Below are positions 15,487 to 23,579 of a stretch of DNA of 64,000 nt, one piece after another. The notes below the pieces were generated by a model that saw nothing but the letters and a program-made list of their open reading frames with translations, searched no databases and was not told where the DNA came from. A program made the translations under genes and the position numbers. Source of the DNA: DASUSH01 sp963785155 (GTDB taxonomy: Bacteria > Actinomycetota > Thermoleophilia > Solirubrobacterales > 70-9); NCBI GenBank assembly GCA_963785155.1, contig CAWAUB010000006.1:372001-436000 (forward strand), in the 5' to 3' direction. Position 1 is the stretch's first letter. Each line of letters starts with the position of its first letter.

Positions 15487-17166
15487 CTAGCCGCCCGCCG
15501 GGTCGACGCCCTCGGCGGCGAGCTCCTCCGGCCACCGCGACGCCTCCTCGCGGACCCGGTCCTCGGACCAGCCGAGCTCGGAGCCGAGCGCGCCCGAGAC
15601 GGCGGCCACCGCGTCGGCGTCGCGAAGTGAAGGCGCGGCCAGGATCCCCAGGCGGGTGCGGCGCAGCAGCACGTCGGCGACCGAGCGGGCCTGCTCGTCA
15701 CGCGCCGCGATCACGACCTCGGCGAGCAGGTCGGGGCGGTCGGGTGCGATCGGCGCCGCCAGCTCCGGTCGCTCCCCGGCGACGGCGAGGACGTTGCGCG
15801 CGGCGTGCCCGTAGCGGAAGGCGAGCTGGCGCAGCGCCTCGTCGGGCAGCTCGCGGTCGAGGCCGGCGGGCGGCGTCAGGTCCTCCTCGGTCGCGGCCAT
15901 CCCGAGTGGGATGTCGGCGGTCCGGCAGGGCGCGTCGCGGCCGTCGCGCTCGACCAGCCGATCCACGGTCTGCTTCGCCATCCGCCGCCAGGTCGTCAGC
16001 TTGCCGCCGGTGATCGTGAGCATCCCTGAAGAGGTCTCGTACAGCTCCGCCTTGCGCGAGATGTCGACCGACTTCTTCGGGTCGCCGGTCGAGATCAGGG
16101 GCCGGACCCCGGCGTAGGCGCCGGTCAGGTCCGAACGGGCGAGCGAGGTGCCGAAGTAGTCGTTGATCGCGTCGAGCAGGTACTCGATGTCGTCCGAGCT
16201 CGGCGTGACCCGGTAGATGTCGCCGTCGTAGTCGCGATCGGTCGTGCCGACCAGAGCACGGCCGTACCAGGGCAGGGCGAAGATCGTGCGGCCCTCGCCG
16301 GCGGGCACGATGCAGGCGGCGCGATCGACCGCGAGCTTCTCGAGCGGCAGCGTGATGTGGGTGCCGCGACTGGGCGCGATCCGCGGCACCTCGGCCTCCT
16401 CGAGGATCTCGTGCGGGCGGATCCGGTCGGCGAACACGCCGGTCGCGTTGACGACGTTGTCGGCGGCGATCTCGAAGGTCTCCCCCGACTCGCTGTCGCG
16501 GACCTTGACGCCGTCGGCGCTCCCGTTCTTGTCGAGCAGATCGGTCACCTCGGCGCCGTTGAGGCAGACCGCGCCGTAGCGCTCCGCCTCGCCGAGCACG
16601 GTCAGGACCAGCCTGACGTCGTCGGTCTGGCAGTCGAAGAAGAGGTAGGCGGAGCGGGGCTCGCGCTCGGCGAGGGCGGGAATCAGCTCGACGACCTCCT
16701 CCCCCTCGATCTGGCGGTGGCGGTCGGGCGCCCAGAAGTCCGCCTCGTGCTCGCGCTGCTGGCGCTCGCGCCGGGACGAGCCGACCCGGGTCGTCGCCAT
16801 CACGTCGTACATGTTGAGCCCGATCCCGAGCTTGCGATCGCGGCGGTCGTCGCCGAGGGTCGGAACCAGGAACGGCGTCGGGTAGACGAGGTGCGGGGCG
16901 AGCTGGACCATCAGCTGGCGCTCGAGGAGGGCCTCGCGGACCAGGCCGAGGTCGAAGTTCTGCAGGTAGCGCAGCCCGCCGTGGACCATCTTCGAGGAGC
17001 GGCTCGACGTGCCCACCGCCCAGTCGTCGCGCTCCACGATCGCCACCGAGTAGCCGCGCGACGCGGCGTCGAGCGCGACGCCGGCGCCGGTGATCCCGCC
17101 GCCCACGACCACGACGTCGAAGCGATCCTCGGTGACCGCGGCGATCGCATCAGCACGATCGATCAT
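15487..17166 (-). CDS. glpD: Glycerol-3-phosphate dehydrogenase (FAD-dependent)
   Basis: 559-aa aerobic G3P dehydrogenase that oxidises sn-glycerol-3-phosphate to dihydroxyacetone phosphate and feeds electrons to quinone at the membrane. The N-terminus has the FAD motif VVVGGGITGAGVALDAASRG and the family signature SSRSSKMVHGGLRYLQNFD. Further conserved blocks are NATGVFADRIR, RGTHITLPLEKL, FALPWYGRALVGTTD and GAYAGVRPLI. The C-terminal DAO_C domain (about 400-520) includes LAFRYGHAARNVLAVA. The start overlaps the nitroreductase stop by four bases, so both are in one operon. Full length for the family. Confidence 0.93.
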   Translation of the reverse strand: MIDRADAIAAVTEDRFDVVVVGGGITGAGVALDAASRGYSVAIVERDDWAVGTSSRSSKMVHGGLRYLQNFDLGLVREALLERQLMVQLAPHLVYPTPFLVPTLGDDRRDRKLGIGLNMYDVMATTRVGSSRRERQQREHEADFWAPDRHRQIEGEEVVELIPALAEREPRSAYLFFDCQTDDVRLVLTVLGEAERYGAVCLNGAEVTDLLDKNGSADGVKVRDSESGETFEIAADNVVNATGVFADRIRPHEILEEAEVPRIAPSRGTHITLPLEKLAVDRAACIVPAGEGRTIFALPWYGRALVGTTDRDYDGDIYRVTPSSDDIEYLLDAINDYFGTSLARSDLTGAYAGVRPLISTGDPKKSVDISRKAELYETSSGMLTITGGKLTTWRRMAKQTVDRLVERDGRDAPCRTADIPLGMAATEEDLTPPAGLDRELPDEALRQLAFRYGHAARNVLAVAGERPELAAPIAPDRPDLLAEVVIAARDEQARSVADVLLRRTRLGILAAPSLRDADAVAAVSGALGSELGWSEDRVREEASRWPEELAAEGVDPAGG

Positions 17167-17672
17167 TCGAGGTAGGTCACAGTTTCGTCAGCGGGGGCGC
17201 GCTCGGGGACGCGCTGCTCCTGCACCGGCGTGCCGAGGTGGATCAGGCCGACGAACCGCTCACCCTCGGGGATGCCGACCGCGGCGAGGCCATCGGCGGT
17301 CCTGAGGATCTCGGGCGTCCGCCAGTACGTCGCGAGACCCTTTGCGTGGGCCGCCAGGAGGACGATGTAGGCGGCGACTCCGGTGGCGTGGAGGTCCTCG
17401 GCGTCCTGGATCTCGTCGCCGCTCGTGACGCACGAACAGGCGACGAGGGTCGGCGCGCGATCCAGCTTGGCGGCCGCCTCCGCACCCGCGGCGTCCTTGA
17501 GCTGCTCGAGCGAGCGAGGGCCGAGCACCCGGAACCGCCAGGGATTGGTCAGGTGGTGGTTCGGCGCCCAGCGCGCGAGCTCGAACAGACCGTCGAGCGT
17601 CTCGCGAGGCACCGGCTCCGGCCGAAACGCCTTGTGCGTGCGGCGCGTGCGGATCGCGGTCTCGACGTCCAT
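17163..17672 (-). CDS. Nitroreductase family protein
   Basis: FMN-dependent oxidoreductase of 169 aa. It starts VETAIRTRRTHKAFRPEPV, the typical nitroreductase N-terminus where R-x-S/T-x-R contacts FMN phosphate. ELARWAPNHHLTNPWRFRVLG is the conserved second block, and AAYIVLLAAHAKGLATYWRTPEI plus the LGIPEGE-like segment VGIPEGERFVGLIHLGTP follow. It is cotranslated with glpD (ATGA overlap), which may reflect only shared transcription. Electron acceptor in vivo is unknown. Confidence 0.85.
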   Translation of the reverse strand: MDVETAIRTRRTHKAFRPEPVPRETLDGLFELARWAPNHHLTNPWRFRVLGPRSLEQLKDAAGAEAAAKLDRAPTLVACSCVTSGDEIQDAEDLHATGVAAYIVLLAAHAKGLATYWRTPEILRTADGLAAVGIPEGERFVGLIHLGTPVQEQRVPERAPADETVTYLE

Positions 17673-17684
17673 TCCTCACAGACC

Positions 17685-18251
17685 CTACGAGCCTCGGTAC
17701 GTATGCACGACCAGGCGCCAGCGCCGGCCCTTGGCAAACCGCTCGCGAATTTCGCCGGTCGGGGCGAAGCCCGCCTTCTCGGCCACCCGGAGCGAGGCCG
17801 CGTTGGGCGCGTCGGCGGTCAGGTCGACCTGGTCGACGGGCAGCGATTCGAGCGCCCAGTCGGCGAGCAGGCGCACGGCGCGCGGCGCCACCCCCTCACC
17901 GCGTGCCTCGGGCGCCACCCAGTAGCCGATCTCACAACTGCCCCGCGCGGTGTCGAACACCCGCAGCCCGGTCGAACCGAGGAGCGCTCCATCGTCGCGG
18001 TCGCGGATCGCGAGGTCGATGGCCTCCCACGTCTCCCGGCGCTCGTCCTGGCGGTCGACGAAGTCGAGCGCGTGGCAGAGCTCGTAGGGCGCGGGGATGA
18101 ACGTGAAGCGAGCGATCTCCGGGTCGGTGCAGGTGGCCGCCAGGGTGGCGACGTCGGCATCCGTGAACGGGCCGAGCTCGATCCGCTCGTCGGCGAGGGC
18201 AGGGTCCGGGAGCGGGATCGGGGAGACGCCCTTGATCGTCTGTGTTGCCAC
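17685..18251 (-). CDS. GNAT-family N-acetyltransferase (RimJ/RimL-like)
   Basis: 188-aa acetyltransferase. The core contains LAIRDRDDGALLGSTGLRVFD (beta4), CEIGYWVAPEARGEGVAPRAV, the acetyl-CoA pyrophosphate loop in the usual R/Q-x-x-G-x-G/A form, and VDLTADAPNAASLRVAEKAGF, the classic N-x-x-S-x-x-V-x-E-x-G-F ending. These match the RimJ/RimL branch, which acetylates ribosomal protein N-termini or small amines. The target cannot be deduced. It lies upstream of the nitroreductase/glpD pair with 12 bp between and may share its transcript. Confidence 0.85.
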   Translation of the reverse strand: MATQTIKGVSPIPLPDPALADERIELGPFTDADVATLAATCTDPEIARFTFIPAPYELCHALDFVDRQDERRETWEAIDLAIRDRDDGALLGSTGLRVFDTARGSCEIGYWVAPEARGEGVAPRAVRLLADWALESLPVDQVDLTADAPNAASLRVAEKAGFAPTGEIRERFAKGRRWRLVVHTYRGS

Positions 18252-18274
18252 GCCTGGACCGTAAAAGAGAAGGC

Positions 18275-20170
18275 CTACGGCAGGCGGCGACGGTAGATGA
18301 CGAATCCGATCACGAGCGCGACGGCGAGGACCGCGAAGGAGGCGAGCACGTACTCGGTCGTCCCCATCCCGTCCTCCTCCGATGCCGCCTCGTACTCGCT
18401 CGTCCCGGGCTCAGGGGCCACGGGCTCTGCTTCGGCCGCGACCTCCTCGGGGGCCGCCGCGGCCTCCTCGGCTGCTGTCGACGCAGCATCCTCGCCGCCC
18501 TTCCCACCACCCCGCTTCTTGCCGTGCTCACCGCGACCGCCGCCTCCGGCGGCACCATCTCCCCCTCCGTTCGACCCACCGCCACTCGTCGCCGGCAGCG
18601 GCACGCCGCCCGGCTCGCTCGCTCGCGGGACGCGGGATAGCGGGAAAGGCTCGCGGGCGACCGCGACAAGCGCCTGGCCGGTGACCCAGACCGGGGTCTG
18701 ATCGCTCGATGCCGAGTATCGGTAGTGGCCGTCCGAGGCCTGGCGGGCGGCGAGGTAGTCGAACGGGCTGCGCCCGCCCTTCGCCACGTCGGGGCTCCCG
18801 CCGGCGGCGATCAGGCCCTGAACCGCCCAGGCGGTCGATTGCGCGTTGGTGGGTCCGGAGAACGCGAGCGACCAGCCGCCGTCGCCGCGCTGCGTCCGGC
18901 GCAGGTAGGCGGCGCCGCGATCGAGCACGCGGCCGCGGTTGCCCGCGGCAGCGAGGCCCTGAAGCGCAGCGCCGGTCGAGTCGGACTCGCTCTGCGAATC
19001 GGACTGGAACCCCCAGCCCCCGTCGCGGTTGGCCGCGCGGCGCAGCCATTCGGCGGGCCGGCGCAGCGAGGAGCGAGGGGTCCCGGCCGCTCGCAGCGCG
19101 AGGATTCCGAACGCGGTCAGGTTGACCTGGCCCTGGAAGCTGCCGTTCGCGCCTCGACGGCCGTTCAGCTCGGCGACCAGGTCGCGGCCCGCGAATGCGC
19201 GAGGGCTTACGCCCGCCGCATCCAGGGCCAGGATCGTCCGCTCGAGGTCGCCGGTCGATCGGATCGACTCCGCGGTCGAGCGCAGGAAGCTGACCGGGCT
19301 GTTCCCAGCCTTGCGCAGATCGAGCGGGTTGCGGCCGCTGCCCTCGAGCCCGAGCATCGCCCAGCCGGTGATCGAGACGCTCGACTCGTCGCCCGGGGTG
19401 ACCGGCAGCCCACCGTCGCGGTTCTGCGCGCGCTCGAGGTAACGACGGGCTGAGGCGTCGTCCGCGAGCGCCGGGGCGGCGGCGAAGACAAGGACGAAGG
19501 AGACGATCAGGCCGGCGGCGCCGGCGGCGCCCAGTGCCCGGCGAGGCCTGGCCGGTCTCTCCTCCGGCCAATCGAACTCCAGCCGCGTGCGGAAGCGGGT
19601 GAGGATGCGGACGAACGCCGGCCCGGCGGCGAGCGCGAACGCGAAGTTGCCCAGGGCGTGCGCGACGTTGAACGGAATCCCGCGGGCGGAGAGGGCCAGG
19701 TAGCGCTCGAGCGACTGCTCGCCACCGTAGGTGACCATCACGGAGAGGTCGAGCAGGGCGCCGTAGACGAGGCCCGCGACCGCGCAGGCGAGCGCCAGTC
19801 CCCAGCGGCCGAGGCGGCGGTGTGTCGCCTTCGCAAGCGCCGCTCCTGCCAGCCCCGCCAGGCCCCAGGCGGCCATCTGCCAGGGGGTCCACGGGCCCTG
19901 GCCCAGCCAGAAGTTCGAGACCAGTGCCGCGAGCGCGCCGACGACGAAGCCGGCCGGCCCGCCGAGCGAGTAGCCCGAGAGCATCGCGATGTCGGTCGTC
20001 GGCGTGACGTTCGGGATTGGCGTCAGCGCCACCCGCCCCGCGGCGGCGAGCGCCGCGAGGGCGGCGACGAGGCCGAGGAGGCGCGCGGACGGGTGCGAGC
20101 GCTCGTACCAGACGAAGCCGCCGACGAGGACGATCGCGAGGATCGCGAAGGTGGCGATCTGCCAGGTCAT
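18275..20170 (-). CDS. ECF S component fused to prenyltransferase/squalene-cyclase-like repeats
   Basis: 631 aa, from the ATG at 20170 (overlapping the EcfA stop by four bases). Residues about 1-190 form a multi-helix ECF S component: PIPNVTPTTDIAMLSGYSLG, LAALVSNFWLGQGPWTPWQM and the MAAWGLAGLAGAALA helix are characteristic of CbrT-like S components. A further helix (about 225-245) precedes an extracytoplasmic region (about 250-530) made of alpha-hairpin repeats with QNRDGGLP, NRDGGWGFQSDSQSESDSTG and QRGDGGWSLAFSG, the QxxDG(G/S)W signature of the prenyltransferase/squalene oxidase repeat family. A Gly/Ser/Glu-rich linker and a C-terminal membrane helix with a basic tail follow. Downstream of a B12 riboswitch with EcfT/EcfA genes, so cobalamin is the inferred ligand. 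Confidence 0.85.
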   Translation of the reverse strand: MTWQIATFAILAIVLVGGFVWYERSHPSARLLGLVAALAALAAAGRVALTPIPNVTPTTDIAMLSGYSLGGPAGFVVGALAALVSNFWLGQGPWTPWQMAAWGLAGLAGAALAKATHRRLGRWGLALACAVAGLVYGALLDLSVMVTYGGEQSLERYLALSARGIPFNVAHALGNFAFALAAGPAFVRILTRFRTRLEFDWPEERPARPRRALGAAGAAGLIVSFVLVFAAAPALADDASARRYLERAQNRDGGLPVTPGDESSVSITGWAMLGLEGSGRNPLDLRKAGNSPVSFLRSTAESIRSTGDLERTILALDAAGVSPRAFAGRDLVAELNGRRGANGSFQGQVNLTAFGILALRAAGTPRSSLRRPAEWLRRAANRDGGWGFQSDSQSESDSTGAALQGLAAAGNRGRVLDRGAAYLRRTQRGDGGWSLAFSGPTNAQSTAWAVQGLIAAGGSPDVAKGGRSPFDYLAARQASDGHYRYSASSDQTPVWVTGQALVAVAREPFPLSRVPRASEPGGVPLPATSGGGSNGGGDGAAGGGGRGEHGKKRGGGKGGEDAASTAAEEAAAAPEEVAAEAEPVAPEPGTSEYEAASEEDGMGTTEYVLASFAVLAVALVIGFVIYRRRLP

Positions 20171-20877
20171 CGGACGGCCTCGTGGCCGGCCCTCAGGAGA
20201 GCCGCGCCCTCGGCCGCGAGGATCGCGCCCGTGCCCGGGAGGATCCGCGCGACCTCCGTCGAGAAGTACCAGCCGCCCGACAGGACCTCCGCGACAGGAG
20301 CGTCGGCGACGGTGACTCCGTCGCCGAGGAGCACCACGCGCTGAGCGAACCCCGCGGCGAACTCGACGTCGTGAGTGGCGACGAGGACCGCGGAGCCGGC
20401 CTCGGAGATCTCCGCGAGCCACGCCGCGAGCTCCTCCTTGCGCGCCCGGTCCATGCCGCGGGTGGGCTCGTCGAGGCAGACGAGGCCTGTCCGCTCACGG
20501 CCCGCGGTCGCGATCGCCAGGGCGAGCCGCTGGCGCTCTCCGCCGGAAAGCTCGCCCGGATGGCGGTCGGCGAACGACTCGAGGCCGACCCGGCGCAGGG
20601 CGGCGGCACCCGCGTCCCCGGGCAGCTCGTCGCCGACACGTTCACGAAGGAGGTAGTCGCCGGGGCTCTGGGTGAGCAGCGCGCAGCCATCCGGGGCCTC
20701 CGCCCGCCCCCGCGCGGGCTCGGTCACCCCGGCGCAGGCGCGCAGCAGCGTGCTCTTGCCGGCGCCGTTGCGCCCCATCAGGGCGACCCTCTCCCCCGCC
20801 CCGACCTCGAGATCGACGCCGCGCAGAACATCCCGAGGCCCATCGCCGGGATCAAGCTCGACCCAGAGATCGCGCAC
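20167..20877 (-). CDS. ecfA: ECF transporter ATP-binding protein (EcfA, second copy)
   Basis: 236-aa ABC ATPase. Walker A is ALMGRNGAGKSTLLRACAG, the Q-loop lies in ALLTQSPGDYLLRERVGDEL, the signature is ELSGGERQRLALAIA, Walker B is GLVCLDEPTRGMDR and the H-loop is VATHDVEFAAGFAQR. The Q-loop followed by acidic/aromatic sequence is typical of ECF ATPases, which couple to EcfT. The start codon at 20877 overlaps the end of the first EcfA by 26 bases, and the stop overlaps the S-component start, making a tight operon. Confidence 0.9.
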   Translation of the reverse strand: MRDLWVELDPGDGPRDVLRGVDLEVGAGERVALMGRNGAGKSTLLRACAGVTEPARGRAEAPDGCALLTQSPGDYLLRERVGDELPGDAGAAALRRVGLESFADRHPGELSGGERQRLALAIATAGRERTGLVCLDEPTRGMDRARKEELAAWLAEISEAGSAVLVATHDVEFAAGFAQRVVLLGDGVTVADAPVAEVLSGGWYFSTEVARILPGTGAILAAEGAALLRAGHEAVR

Positions 20878-21796
20878 GTCGAGCGCCGGTTGCGACGGGC
20901 GGCAACCGTTGTGGGGTCAGACCCCTGGAGGGCGTTGGAGCCAGGACCAGCGCTCGTGGTATGGGGTCTGACCCGCGCTCTCGAGTGCGCTGGCGGGCCT
21001 GTTTTACGCCCGTCGGCAGTGGGTGGAGGTTCGCTCCTGCGAAGAGCCTCGCCGCCGGGGTGGCCAGGGCCGGGTCCGTGGCGATCGCCCAGTCCAGGAA
21101 GTCCGCCGGGGGGCCGTCGAAGCCGAGTGCGCCGTCGGCCAGGGCGATGACGCGGTCGGCGGCGGCGAGGCAGCGCTCCGTGCGGTGCTCGGCGAGCAGG
21201 ATCGACGTGCCCCACTCCTCGTTCAGCCGCCGCAGCAGCCAGATCAGCTCGTCGCCGGCGACCGGGTCGAGCTGTGAGGTCGGCTCGTCGAGGAGGACGA
21301 GCCGTGGCCGCGGGGCGAGCGCGGCTGCGAGGGCGACCCGCTGCAGCTCGCCGCCGGAGAGGGTGTCGGTCGCCCGGTCGAGCAGGTGCGGAAGCGCGAG
21401 CGCGAGCGCGACCTCCTCCACCGCTCGGGCCCGCGCGGCGGGCGGGTCACCTCGCAGCTCGAGCGGCAGCTCCAGCTCGGCGCGGACGGTCGTCGAGACG
21501 ACCTGCGACTCGGGTTCCTGAGCGACGAAGCCAGCCTCCCGGCCCAGCTCGGCCGGGCCGTGCTCACGCACGTCGAGCCCGCCGACCCACAGGCCGCCCG
21601 AGGCGTCGCCGCCGAAGAAATGCGGCACGAGGCCGCAGCCCGCCCGCAGCAGCGTCGTCTTGCCGCAGCCCGAGCGCCCGGCGAGGACGACCAGCTCGCC
21701 CGGGTCGATGGTCAGGCTCACGTCCCGAAGGGCCTCCCGCTCGGCGTCCGGGTACCGGTAGCCGAAGCCGTCGAGCTCGAGCAGCGGCTCAGGCAC
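20852..21796 (-). CDS. ecfA: ECF transporter ATP-binding protein (EcfA, first copy)
   Basis: ABC ATPase of about 314 aa from a GTG at 21796 (an extension to 21838 would overlap ecfT). Walker A is VLAGRSGCGKTTLLRAGCG, the Q-loop is in GFVAQEPESQVVSTTVRAEL, the signature TLSGGELQRVALAAAL, Walker B RLVLLDEPTSQLDP and the switch His is in LLAEHRTERC. The catalytic core ends near residue 240. The last 60 residues run through an inserted pair of GGGGTCAGACCCC-type palindromes and encode Arg/Pro-rich non-conserved sequence, so the natural C-terminus has probably been lengthened by the insertion. Confidence 0.88.
   Translation of the reverse strand: MPEPLLELDGFGYRYPDAEREALRDVSLTIDPGELVVLAGRSGCGKTTLLRAGCGLVPHFFGGDASGGLWVGGLDVREHGPAELGREAGFVAQEPESQVVSTTVRAELELPLELRGDPPAARARAVEEVALALALPHLLDRATDTLSGGELQRVALAAALAPRPRLVLLDEPTSQLDPVAGDELIWLLRRLNEEWGTSILLAEHRTERCLAAADRVIALADGALGFDGPPADFLDWAIATDPALATPAARLFAGANLHPLPTGVKQARQRTRERGSDPIPRALVLAPTPSRGLTPQRLPPVATGARRARSLGRA
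20913..20974. repeat. Pair of inverted REP-like palindromes (GGGGTCAGACCCC / GGGGTCTGACCC)
   Basis: GGGGTCAGACCCC at 20913-20925 and its reverse-complement form GGGGTCTGACCC at 20963-20974, separated by 37 bp. Each is itself a near-perfect palindrome, and together they can fold into one longer hairpin, the arrangement known as a REPIN. The element lies within the 3' end of the first ecfA reading frame. Its motif differs from the GGTGCCAGGCACC element at 8154, so two separate families are present. Confidence 0.6.
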
Positions 21797-22661
21797 GGGC
21801 CACCTCGAACGGGAGCGCGGCAAGGAGCGGCAGGGCAAGCGCGAGGCAGAGGGTCGCCGGATCGGTGTCCACCTCGATCGTCGGGTACGCCTCGAAGCCT
21901 CCGACCCCGGCGGCGCGCGCCGCGAGGCCGGCGACGACCACCGCGACCCCCGTCAGGAGGAAGAGGCGGTCATGGCGCGATCGCTTGACGGGAGCGGGCG
22001 CGGCGCGCACGGGCGACGAGAAGCCGCGGAGCTCCAGCGTCGCCGCCGCGTCGACGGCCCGGTCCAGGGAGCCGGAGAGGAGCCTGCCCGCCATCGCGGC
22101 CCGCGTCGCGGGTGCGGCGGCCGGACCGCGCAGGCTCGCGGCCTCCCGCAGCCGCCCCAGGTCGGCGGCGGCCAGGGGCACGGCGCGGCTGACGAGGGTC
22201 GCGGTGAGCGCCGAGCGCCGGGCGATCGGGCGCAGCAGCCGCAGCACCCGGTCCGGGTCGACGCACGCCGAGTACACGGCGAAGGCCGCGACGACGACGA
22301 AGATCCGCAGGGCGAGGACGCCGCCGGCGACCAGAGCCTCGAGCGTCGCGTCGGTCTGCCCGAGCAGCGGCAGGTCCCAGCCGCGGACGAGGATCGTCTC
22401 GCCGCGCTGGCTGACGAGGACGTTCACCAGCACGATCGCGATGCCGAGCCAGATCCCGTACCGGGCGGCGAGAAGGAGGGCCTGGCGCGCCCCGGCGGCG
22501 ATCCCGGCGACGCAGACGGCGGCACCGGCGGCGAGCAGCACGATCGGGTTCGAGAAGGCGAACGCGACGACCCCGAACGACCCGAGATAGGCGATCGCCG
22601 CCTGCGGCGAGGCGGCCTGAAGCGGGCCGCGCCGGGGGCGGTAGGCGAGGGGGCTCCTCAT
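21789..22661 (-). CDS. ecfT: ECF transporter transmembrane protein EcfT
   Basis: 290-aa integral membrane coupling protein that links the S component to the EcfA pair. It has hydrophobic stretches at about 30-65, 75-95, 120-145 and 225-275. The two Ala-Arg-type coupling motifs expected in EcfT are represented by SRAVPLAAADLGRLREAASLRG and DAAATLELRGF in the cytoplasmic region. I place the start at ATG 22661, one base past the stop of the DUF4430 lipoprotein gene, although an open frame extends to 22727. It overlaps the next gene (ecfA) by eight bases. Confidence 0.88.
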   Translation of the reverse strand: MRSPLAYRPRRGPLQAASPQAAIAYLGSFGVVAFAFSNPIVLLAAGAAVCVAGIAAGARQALLLAARYGIWLGIAIVLVNVLVSQRGETILVRGWDLPLLGQTDATLEALVAGGVLALRIFVVVAAFAVYSACVDPDRVLRLLRPIARRSALTATLVSRAVPLAAADLGRLREAASLRGPAAAPATRAAMAGRLLSGSLDRAVDAAATLELRGFSSPVRAAPAPVKRSRHDRLFLLTGVAVVVAGLAARAAGVGGFEAYPTIEVDTDPATLCLALALPLLAALPFEVARA

Positions 22662-22662
22662 G

Positions 22663-23571
22663 TCACGGAACCGGGAGCCGTAGCGCCTCGCCGCCGGCGG
22701 GAACGGCGATGGCAAAGCGGTTCGCAAGCGATTCCGAGTCGAGCGCCGCCGCCGCGGCGTCCACGCCCTCCGGGTCGGTTCCGGTCACGATCCATGCGGA
22801 TTCCTCTGGCCCATTCTCCACGGCGGCGACCAGGCCCGTCCCTGGCCCGAGCCGTTCGCTCTCGCGAAGGGTCTCGTCGTAGGTGGCCAGCTCCCACGCG
22901 TCCCCCGCCTGCTCGAAACTCGCGAAGACGCCGCTCCGGCTCGGCGAGTCGCCCAGTACAGCGGCCTGCCCGAGCCTGCGCAGGTCCTCCCATGCCCCGA
23001 CCAGCACCAGCGGTCCGTCGGCGCCGGAACGGGGCTCCCCGCCGGACTCCGGCACCTGCCCGCCGACACCCTCGATCCGCTCGACGACCTCGCCGCAGAC
23101 CGTCTCGGTAGCCTCGGCGCAGGGAACGTTCGCCGGCTCGCCACCCGTGAACGGCGCGGGCCACGAACCGACCACCGCGGGGACTCGCATCACATCGGTC
23201 CAATCGTGGTAATCCCACCAGATCCGCATGCCCGCATCGAGCTTGACCTCGGCGGCCCCTACCGGGGATTCGAGGCCGTCCACGTAGAAGAACCAGTCGC
23301 TCGTCCGGCCGTCCGCGGCCTCGCCGTCGATTCCGTCGAGCGACTGCACGAACCCGCCGCCGTAGCGCGTCTCGATGTCGGCCTCCCGGTCGAGGAAGCG
23401 CATCACCGTGTCCGATGCCGGTGGATCCTCGGCGACTGCGGAGACCAGCTCCTCGGCACCGTAATCGCGGGTAACGGTGAGCGTTGCTTCGCCCTCGCCG
23501 GCCTCACCCTCGCCGAGGCCACAGGCCCCGAGCGAGAGTGAGGCGACGAGCGCCAGCGCGGCAAGCCGCAC
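22663..23571 (-). CDS. Lipoprotein with a DUF4430 (transcobalamin C-terminal-like) domain
   Basis: 302 aa. The N-terminus is a lipoprotein signal peptide (LALVASLSLGAC, lipobox with Cys at residue 17), so the mature protein is tethered outside the membrane. Residues about 30-125 form a DUF4430-type domain: DTVMRFLDREADIETRYGGGF, TSDWFFYVDGLESPVGAAEVKL and AGMRIWWDYHDW correspond to its conserved W-x-F-Y-V-N/D-G and G-x-x-I-x-W-x-Y pattern. The remaining half is a second globular region rich in Gly/Glu. In human transcobalamin the equivalent domain closes over B12. Lies in a cobalamin-riboswitch operon immediately before ecfT. Confidence 0.8.
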   Translation of the reverse strand: MRLAALALVASLSLGACGLGEGEAGEGEATLTVTRDYGAEELVSAVAEDPPASDTVMRFLDREADIETRYGGGFVQSLDGIDGEAADGRTSDWFFYVDGLESPVGAAEVKLDAGMRIWWDYHDWTDVMRVPAVVGSWPAPFTGGEPANVPCAEATETVCGEVVERIEGVGGQVPESGGEPRSGADGPLVLVGAWEDLRRLGQAAVLGDSPSRSGVFASFEQAGDAWELATYDETLRESERLGPGTGLVAAVENGPEESAWIVTGTDPEGVDAAAAALDSESLANRFAIAVPAGGEALRLPVP

Positions 23572-23579
23572 CCGATAAC

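Noticed and set aside
20913..20974. Intrinsic terminator between the two ecfA genes
   Set aside because: The hairpins lack a U-run, lie inside an open reading frame and the ATPase genes overlap, so a terminator there would cut the operon.
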